From contig JANVFP010000037.1 of assembly GCA_027919835.1 (NCBI GenBank), positions 186,001 to 250,000 on the forward strand: a stretch of DNA of 64,000 nucleotides, given 5' to 3'. This DNA comes from Lentinula raphanica. Taxonomy: Eukaryota; Basidiomycota; Agaricomycetes; Agaricales; Omphalotaceae. Below the pieces are notes generated by a model, which worked only from the letters and a program-made list of their open reading frames with translations, was not told the origin of the DNA and searched no databases. Of the stretch, positions 56,708 through 64,000 are shown piece by piece. Numbering within the stretch: the stretch's first letter is position 1; every line of letters begins with the position of its first letter. Position numbers and translations under genes: made by a program.

Positions 56708-59065
56708 CCTCTGTGATCTGAGTAGCGATCAGGGAGAGGTTGAAATCGCTGTGAGTGGGTATTGGGATCCTTTAGGTGAAGAAGTAGTCATTGAGTCGAC
56801 CAAAGTGAAAGAAGGAGTGTTCCGAGACGAAGAATTGGCTGAACTATATGTTAATTATAGCCAACCCTCGTTTAGGGATTCACTTCCTGAAGTCGCGGAA
56901 ACCATAGATCTATACCTAAACAAAGGTGTGGACCATCAACAAAATCGTGTGATCAATCCTTGGAAGGAAGGATTTCGAACTGATCCGGACGTGGAACAAC
57001 TTGAACAGTCATTTTATCAGTCTATTAAAGCTAAGAGTCTGACGAGGACGTTCATGGGTTGTCCCGGCCAAGTGATTACACTTCAGATCTGGACCATGTA
57101 AGTCCAGATCAACCGGATAATTCCCAGTCCTACGACTTGAGGAGTGCCCGGGAACGAGTTCAATCGTGGGAACAAAAGAATGGAACATTTGAACAGCATA
57201 TAGGCGCATATAGTGACCCAATGTCATCATATTCAAATGTCTCTGTCTTCGGTTCTCGAAAATATAAGCCTGTTGCGTTGAAAGTACGCCCGGTTAAGGC
57301 TGAACTTCCTGAGGAATTTAGGGTTCGTCGTCATATCTTTGGAGATCCTTTGGAAGGATTGCCAGATCTGCCGACTCATCCACCTGAATTCACTCCGGGA
57401 GTCCGATACACGCAAGAGCGTAAGGAGATTATTGACAAGAACCATCCAGAAGGATTCTTAACAAATGAGGAACGAAAACTCGTTCATCATCTGATGAAGG
57501 TTCAGGAAATGGGTTTTGCCTGGGATCAATCCGAAGGTGGAACTTTCAGAGAGGATTTCTTCCCTCCAGTAAAGATTCCGGTTATACCTCACGAACCCTG
57601 GGTCGAGAAAAACATTCCCGTGCCTCCAGGAATCTTTCCTAAGGTTTGTAAGATAATTAAGGATAAGATCCTTGCAGGAGTTTACGAACCATCGAGTGCA
57701 AGCTACAGATCTAAATGGTTCTGTGTGGTGAAAAAGGATGGAACGAGCCTAAGATTGGTGCACAGTCTGGAGCCTTTGAATAAGGTTACTATACGGCACT
57801 CCGGGGTTCCCCCAGCTACTGCGGACATTGCTAGACACTTTGCAGGCAGAGCATGTGGAGGGATCTTGGATATCTTTGTGGGCTACGATGAGAGACATAT
57901 AGACGTTGGATCTAGGGATCTCACCACTTTCCAAACTCCTTATGGACCACATCGTCTCGTCAAATTGCCTATGGGATGGACCAATTCGGTACCAATATTC
58001 CATGACGATGTAACTTACTTGTTACGAGACGAAATTCCTGAATATACTATTCCTTACATTGATGATGTACCTGTGCGAGGACCCGAGAGTCGATATGAGT
58101 TACCAGGTGGTGGTTATGAAACCATTCCGGAAAACCCACAGATCCGTCGATTCGTATGGGAACATCTTCAAAACGTGAATCGGATCATCCAACGAATGAA
58201 GCACGCTGGAGGTACCTTCTCAGGACCTAAAGCTTTCGTTTGTTGTGAGGAAACCACAGTGGTTGGACATCGTTGTGCCTATGAAGGACAGAAACCAGAT
58301 GATAAGATCGCTACTACGGTCCTAACTTGGCCTAAATGCGAAACTCGAACACATGTGAGAGCTTTTCTGGGGACTGTTGGCCAGCTTCGAATGTTCATTC
58401 ACAACTATTCCAAGAAAGCTGCCCCCTTGACTAAATTAACGGCAAATGTACCGTTTGAGTGGTCTGAGGAGCAGGATCTTGCTATGGAACTACTAAAGGA
58501 AGGAGTGCGAAATGCACCAGCCCTTAGAGTCATTGTTTATGATTGGGAAACACATCTATCAGTCGATAGCTCCTGGATGGGAACAGGATTTTACATTTAT
58601 CAAGTAGATCCTAACGACCCTGAAAAGATCTATTACAATTACTTTGGATCTATTCCCTACGTGGAACGGGAAGCCCGTTTTTCACAATCTAAACGTGAAC
58701 TTTATGGTCTGAAACTTGCTTTGGAGTCCACCCATTATCTTCTTTATGGATGCCGACAACTGATAGTGGAGACTGATGCGAGCTACATACAGGGAATGCT
58801 TGAAAACCCCAGTAGTGGCCCGAATGCAACCATTAATCGTTGGATTGAGGCAATCCGTAAATTCCATTTCGATTTGGTACATGTCAAAGGTGTGACACAT
58901 GGACCTGATGGCTTATCTCGAAGACCACCTGGTGGTTGGACAACTCCTCGCGGAAAGTCGACCAGTGAAGATGATCTGGACGAGGATGACTCCAACAACA
59001 TCAGGTTTCTGAAAGCAGATGATGCCGACGATCCATTCCCTTTGATTCGTTTAAAGATCATATAG
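56708..59065 (+). pseudogene. pol: Gypsy-C reverse transcriptase and RNase H, with frame breaks
   Basis: Codons from 56708 (NLCDLSSDQGEVEIAVSG) are +1 relative to the protease frame; at about 57059 the frame shifts back. The main frame holds RT (WFCVVKKDGTSLRLVHSLEP, LDIFVGYDERHID, LPMGWTNSVPIF, catalytic YIDD in YTIPYIDDVPVRGP) and RNase H (LSVDSSWMGTGFYIYQ, SKRELYGLKLALES, VETDASYIQGML, HGPDGLSRRPP). At the end, CCCTTTG (59038-59044) is correctly placed for a -1 shift into FDSFKDHIDPRHGYLLGIY. Confidence 0.8.
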
Positions 59066-60856
59066 ATCCAAGGCATGGTTATCTCCTAGGAATCTACTGC
59101 CCAGATTTCGAGGAAGATCTAGAACTTGCCAGAGAAGAAGATCTTGAGCATAAACTACGAAGGACCATCTGCTTATGCATGGGATGCAACCAGTTTCTCA
59201 GTATCTGCAATATACCACGATTCCTGACAATGCAGTCTGGGGACCAGATCAATCATATCCGGATTCCCACAGATCTGATGGAGGAAATCGTTTGGACAAG
59301 CAGTTGCCAGAGATCTTGGAGTGGCTGAAAAACCCTGATGCAGAATGTTTCGGGAAATTGGACAAGAAACAACGGTTAGAGATGGATAGGAAAGTAATTC
59401 CCTTCTCCATTGATTCCGAAGGTCGATTGTACCATAGGAAGTTATCGTCAGATCAGCCTCGTTTAGTCGTGGATCCTGATCGACGAATGGCTCTTCTGAA
59501 CAGTGCACATGATGCCCTTGGTCACAAAGGTGTCTTTGCAACGAAGGACTTCTTGGAAAAGAGGTTTTGGTGGCCAGATCTGGACAAAGACGTGGAGTGG
59601 TATGTTAAATCGTGCCAAGCCTGTCAGGATCGACAGAGGGCTCTCATTAGAATCCCTCCAACGGTTACTTATACCCCTTCCCTGTTTCAGAAGGTACATA
59701 TTGACACCATGTTCATGACTCCATCCAGTAATGGGTGTAAGTACATAGTGCATGGTCGAGATTCACTTTCATCCTGGTCCGAGGCGAGAGCCTTAAGAGT
59801 GGAAAATGCCAGATCTATAGCTGAATGGTTCTTTGATGACATTATCTGTCGATGGGGATGTCCTGAGGAAGTTGTGTCGGACAATGCACCCCAAATGAAG
59901 CTTATGCTGAAATGGTTGGAACAAAAGTATGGGATCCGAGGAATTAAGATTTCCCCGTATAACTCTCAAGCTAATGGAAAGATTGAGCGTGCTCATTATG
60001 ATCTGAGGCAGGCCTTAGCAAAGACTTGTGCCGGAGATCTGAGCAAATGGTTCTACTTCCTGAAGCCAATGTTATGGGCAGATCGAGTCACTCCTAGGAG
60101 AGGTCTCGGATGCTCTCCCTATTTTGTTGTAACTGGTGCAGAACCGTTACTCCCTTTTGATATCGTCGAATCTACCTATTTGGTCAATCCACCAAATCGA
60201 ATCCTCTCTCGGGAAGAGTTGCTGGGTTATCGTGCCAGGCCCTTTCCAAACACCGTTCCTTCATTGAGAACATGAGATCCAGGATTGATGCTAATAAGCG
60301 TCGAGATCTTAGGATCTTCGAAGACAAGTTCCGATATACTATCAAGGACTGGGATTTCAAACCAGGGACCTTGGTACAGATCAGGAACACCACCATCGAG
60401 AAGAATTTGGATCGAAAAATGTATAGTCGTTACCGTGGACCTATGGTTGTGATCAGACGAACACGAGGAGGATCTTATATCATTGCTGAAATGGATGGTA
60501 CCGTACTGAAAGACAAAGTCGGTGCATTCAGAGTAATGCCTCATCATGCTCGTTTCGAACCAATAGATCTGCCCCAGAACATCCATGACCTGATAGATCT
60601 GAGTCCAGAGCAACTGGAAGCTATGGTCGATGATGACGAGGATACCCCTGATAATGTTGAGGATCTAGTATTCGGAGCAATCCCTAAGATCAACATATCT
60701 GAGGATCCTGATGTCACATTCGATACTTCAGCTGAAAAGGATAAAGATCCTTCGGATCCGAAGGCTGCAGAGTCCGGTTCTAATGATGAAGTACCTGAGG
60801 ATGACAATTCTGAGGCAGGCCCACGTCGTAGTCGAAGGATCTCCTCATCAAACTGA
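59041..60856 (+). pseudogene. pol: Gypsy-C integrase, broken by frameshifts
   Basis: The first part lies in one frame (59041 to about 59170), the zinc finger and core in a second (59175-60275), and the C-terminal part in a third (about 60239-60856). Motifs: AHDALGHKGVFATKDF with CQACQDRQ (H-H-C-C), VHIDTMFMTPSSNG, VSDNAPQMK and NGKIERAHYD (D-D-E). A C-terminal beta-rich part follows (GTLVQIRNTTIE, YRGPMVVIRRTRGGSYII), ending in an acidic tail and RRSRRISSSN. No chromodomain is present. The breaks look like single-base losses. Confidence 0.8.
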
Positions 60857-61224
60857 GTTAGACCAACAGATCTATTTAGTTTGGGGGAGTCCGGTCATTG
60901 ATCTTTCGAAAATTCTATCTCAACATGCTCGAGGAAGTTGGTCATCGACTGAATTACCTCAAAAACTACCTAATACGTTACTTGACTGCATATCAGGTAT
61001 AAAAATAGGTACCAGGACAACGGGAACGAATGGATCTGGTGTTTCAACTACTTCAGACGTCTACCTAAGGCGCGGAATGTGGAGGAAGCGAAGGATCTAG
61101 GCGTGCTAGCTGTTCTCTATCACCTTGTGGATCACCCCTGGGTGGCATCATAAGGGGACGAGTGTAGGGTGTGTAGGAAGGAACGACAACCACTTCCTCG
61201 CGAGGATTGCTGTCGTCGTCGCGT
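60857..61224. other. Spacer between Gypsy-C pol and the antisense gene
   Basis: It contains a polypurine-like tract TTTAGTTTGGGGGAG at 60875-60889 followed by TTTCGAAAATT at 60904-60914, both repeated at 63125-63161 beyond the antisense gene. No gene is supported. Confidence 0.5.
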
Positions 61225-63036
61225 TCAGGGGCTTTTCATGCGGAAAGCCTTCATGGCGTTGTCGATAATGGCCTGACTTGCCAACCCACGTCGAGCGTAA
61301 AACCTAGCTTTGACGGAACAGTCGAAAAGCTGATTCTGATGGAAGTTAACCAAGGCATTGAACTGTGCCTCGGTATAGTTGCTGTACTCAGCAGCGTGGC
61401 TATGAGTGATATCTTGAAGGAGACGGACGAGGTCCCAGTTTTCGGAATCTCCAGGGTCGCCTGTGAAGATGATTAGCTCAGATACCACGTCCTAGAGACA
61501 GTTCAAACGCAAGACACCATGCTAAAGCAATAGATCTAGTGATCCTTGCTGCTCTGTGATAAATAATAGAGCGAAAAGAAGAGAAGATCTGTTGGAAATG
61601 ACTCGAGGTACTTACAAGTATCGGCCAGATCTAGGTAGACCTTGGTCCTCTTGGTCTGTTCCTCTCCGGTCGCCAGGGGCTGAACGATAGTCTCAGGTCC
61701 AGCAGTGGTTGAGTAAGGCTCAGGATTCACTGAAGTCTCGGCGGATCCTGCTGCCCCCACGTCTTGGTCCTGTCGCTTTCGTTTTCCCTTGCCCTTGGAA
61801 GCCTTCGTAGTCTCTTCCTCAGCATTCGTCCCCTTGGCCTTAGCCTTGGGTTTGGGTTCCTCTTCCATCTAAAGAATCGTCAGATCTATTCGTTTTGAGT
61901 AGAACTAAAGGTACTTACGATGATATCCGGGTCAGCCATTGGCTCAGGAGTCTCCTCGACGACCTTAGACTTCTTTTTGGACTTGGACTTAGACTTCGCC
62001 TTGGGAGACGCCTCTTCTTCACCTGCAACGTCCTCCATCTGAAGATCTTCATCAGAAACCGTTAGATCTATCAAGTGGAACGACGTACAGGGCTATCTTG
62101 GTCAGCTACTTTGACGGGAGTGCCCTTTCGATACAACTTAGCGCGACGTTCGGCTCGATAAGCAAGAATGGCGTAGGCTGCAATGCCATCACAGCCTGGA
62201 CTTGCCTGTTGACGACGAAGGAAGGCAGTAGTTCCCTTGGGACGGGCCTTACGTGCAGCAGCCTCGTCTTCAGCTTCGGCGGCGGCGAGATCTGCTTCCT
62301 AACTCGATGGATCAGTACTTCGGATCGACCGACGAACAGATCTACTCACGATTTCTTCCATGAACTTCTGTTCAGCGTCAATGGGCTCGACTGAAGCACG
62401 TTCCACGGTCTTTTCTCTGGCCTTGGACGATTCCTTGCCTTTGGTCTTTGAAAATTGATCAGATCTATCGAAGGGACAAAGTTTTCGAAGCATACTTACT
62501 CCTGGAGTCGAGTTTTTGACTTCCTTTGCAGCGGCTTCGGCCTTCTGCATTTTGGCTCGAGTGGCGGAACGACGGATCTTGACGAGCTCGTCAGAACAGT
62601 TCCATCCGGGAGTCTTGTCCGCCCTCATTCTTGACGTTGGGGTAGAGTCTGCCGGCCTCCTCTGCATCTCAGAGAAGGCCATGATGCCGATCAAGGCTCA
62701 CTCAAGGCCTCGTACTGTTGCATGTACGAAGTGTTGAGACTGGCAGCCTCCTTCGACACCTTAAGGGACTGGAAAAGTCGTCAGAAGACTGATAATGAAC
62801 AGATCTAGTCATGAAATACATACAATGTGTTCATAGGCAGACTTTACATCAGCCATGATCGCTTTTCTCGTCGAAGTCTGAAGCTTGATGGATCCTTGTT
62901 GATTGATAGCAGCACTGAAGCCTAGGGTACGATCTTGACATAGTACTTTGGCCCAGTGTGCTGCATCGTCAGCCCAGTCCTCAAGCTCGGACTCCAAACG
63001 AAGGGGAGTGTTGGAAAATTCGTGGTTGGGCGCCAT
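61225..63036 (-). CDS. Spliced antisense accessory gene of Gypsy-C, unknown function
   Basis: Opposite to pol, a run of exons with GT-AG borders is visible: 63036-62824, 62768 to about 62720, about 62690-62500, 62445-62350, 62298-62089, 62038-61919, 61868-61616 and 61488-61225. The start is MAPNHEFSNTPLRLESELED. Later come TPGWNCSDELVKIRRSATRA, then KPKAKAKGTNAEEETTKA and other Lys/Glu/Ala-rich, nuclear-type stretches. The last exon ends FYARRGLASQAIIDNAMKAF. Frames agree from exon 3 through exon 7. The exon 2-3 join is unclear, and splicing exon 7 to 61488 creates TGA, so the last exon may be out of use or frameshifted. Every resolved intron contains AGATCT. No family is recognised. Confidence 0.6.
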
Positions 63037-64000
63037 ATTTTTGTTTGGGAGTTGGATCTACTCGGATCAGTGCTGTTTTATACGAGAAACTTTCCTTGAC
63101 TGAGTCAGCAGGGACTGCTGAGCTTTTAGTTTGGGGGAGGGGACACTGTGTTTCGAAAATTTTCAAAATTTAAAATTTTACGAAGTCAGTGATCTAAGTG
63201 AAACAAGCATGTGGGTAACATGTATAGCACTAGATCTGAGGCCGACGTAGCTCACATTAGTTGCCCAAAGGATTAAGAGACCTTAGGGCAGTGACCACCA
63301 ACATTTTTATAAGCGAAAGGCACGAAAGAACGAATAGATCTATTCGTGTTTTCCGCATATATTCACAGATCTGGGGTCCTGTAACAAGGGATACTCCAGA
63401 TCTATTCATTTTCTTACAAAGAGGCTCAGTAAGTCACGAAATTCGTATTTCAAGACTTCTATTAGAGCTTACTTTATTTCTACACTACTGAGGACAGATC
63501 TATTCAGTTCATGAACTTAGTGGACTTATGAGAATTTCACACGAGGTTTCAAGATCAATTGGCGCTAAGGCCATGCATTGGTCAGACTACTAAGGTACTA
63601 CCTAAGTGTCTGTAAATGTACCAAGAGATATTGAAGAGACCTCGAAGAAATACTACATAGGCTACGAGTAAGATTGATGATATTTAGTCCGTATGTAGTA
63701 AAACTAAGGGTCTGTAGATGGAGTCGCATGGAATATGTACAAGTAATGTCCGAGTCCAAGAAAGCTACCGACGAGCAGATCCACCAAAGAAACCAGTCCC
63801 AAGCAGAAGACAGAAACCAAGGATTATTCAGGTTTCTGCTCTCAGGAAGGAGTAGGTAGTTCGTCAGGCTTAGCCGCCGCCTCTGCGTCACTTTCCAGTT
63901 AGAGGCGTGCATGGCCGAATAGGTCTTCTTTGGTTCTTCAACTGGAGATCGCTGGGAACAGATGTGACTTCACCCGAGGTCGAAGGACCGAGGAAGGTCG
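63037..64000. other. Right end of the window: second polypurine tract and unassigned sequence
   Basis: TTTAGTTTGGGGGAG (63125-63139) and TTTCGAAAATT (63151-63161) repeat the motif at 60875. The next 350 bp carry five AGATCT copies. A 3' LTR would be expected to start near 63140, but I saw no match to 51.6-53.2 kb. From 63.54 kb to the edge I see no AGATCT and no supported gene. Confidence 0.4.

Larger units (their letters stand above)
51860..63502. repeat. AGATCT-rich block
   Basis: I counted about 54 AGATCT hexamers here, against about 7 in the remaining 51.5 kb; about 3 are expected by chance in 12 kb. Outside coding sequence the context is often (C/T)AGATCTATTC. The motif occurs in the leader, in gag, protease, RT and integrase frames (as Arg-Ser, Asp-Leu or x-Ile-x), in the pol-antisense spacer and in every resolved intron of the antisense gene. 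Confidence 0.85.

Noticed and set aside
60875..64000. 3' LTR of Gypsy-C starting after either polypurine tract
   Set aside because: Comparison by eye with 51.55-53.25 kb found no matching segment, so no LTR pair can be claimed within the window.

Overview
The window looks like nuclear DNA of a mushroom-forming basidiomycete (Agaricomycetes). The evidence is many 45-75 bp GT-AG introns, TATA boxes 60-80 bp upstream of start codons, a Mediator subunit of fungal type, a PARP-like zinc protein of the kind expanded in mushroom genomes, and a dense island of Ty3/Gypsy LTR retrotransposons. All coordinates and alignments were read by eye; exon borders are predictions from splice signals and reading frame.

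Genic part (1-18 kb): the 5' part of a secreted GH3 beta-glucosidase (minus, runs off the left edge); a divergent Mediator subunit 25 gene (1568-5393); an NmrA-like NAD(P)-binding protein (6083-7321); a small secreted protein (9383-9953); a cysteine-rich PARP-like protein (10351-11605); a low-complexity protein built on tandem Ser/Asp repeats (15158-16193); a zinc-less MDR-family oxidoreductase (16820-17953, minus); and remnants of an unidentified minus-strand gene (18245-19648) that stop where repeats begin.

Repeat island (19.6-64 kb): an AT-rich palindrome and a 24-bp minisatellite with inverted blocks (19.65-23.39 kb); Gypsy-A1, a complete Tf1/sushi-like chromovirus with 522-bp LTRs and a 5-bp target duplication (23398-31101); an internally deleted derivative (31.8-32.6 kb) and a full copy (32.68-35.76 kb) of a roughly 3-kb palindromic non-coding element; Gypsy-B (35767-44654) with a truncated 3' LTR; a TA-target MITE (44655-44967); an inverted fragment of the minisatellite (44968-45680); Gypsy-A2, a second copy of A cut off inside pol (45681-51552); and Gypsy-C (about 51.6-63.5 kb), a relative of B that carries a spliced antisense gene downstream of pol.

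Most notable: (i) the 12-kb Gypsy-C block is packed with the palindrome AGATCT (about 54 copies against about 7 in the other 51.5 kb), in coding, leader and intron sequence alike; (ii) its multi-intron antisense gene is bracketed by direct repeats of a polypurine-like tract, and being antisense can explain how introns survive retrotransposition; (iii) Gypsy-A has a Tf1-style self-priming arrangement, an extra ORF before gag and two twin leader hairpins; (iv) elements A and B carry stop codons and differences best explained by CpG-to-TpG mutation.
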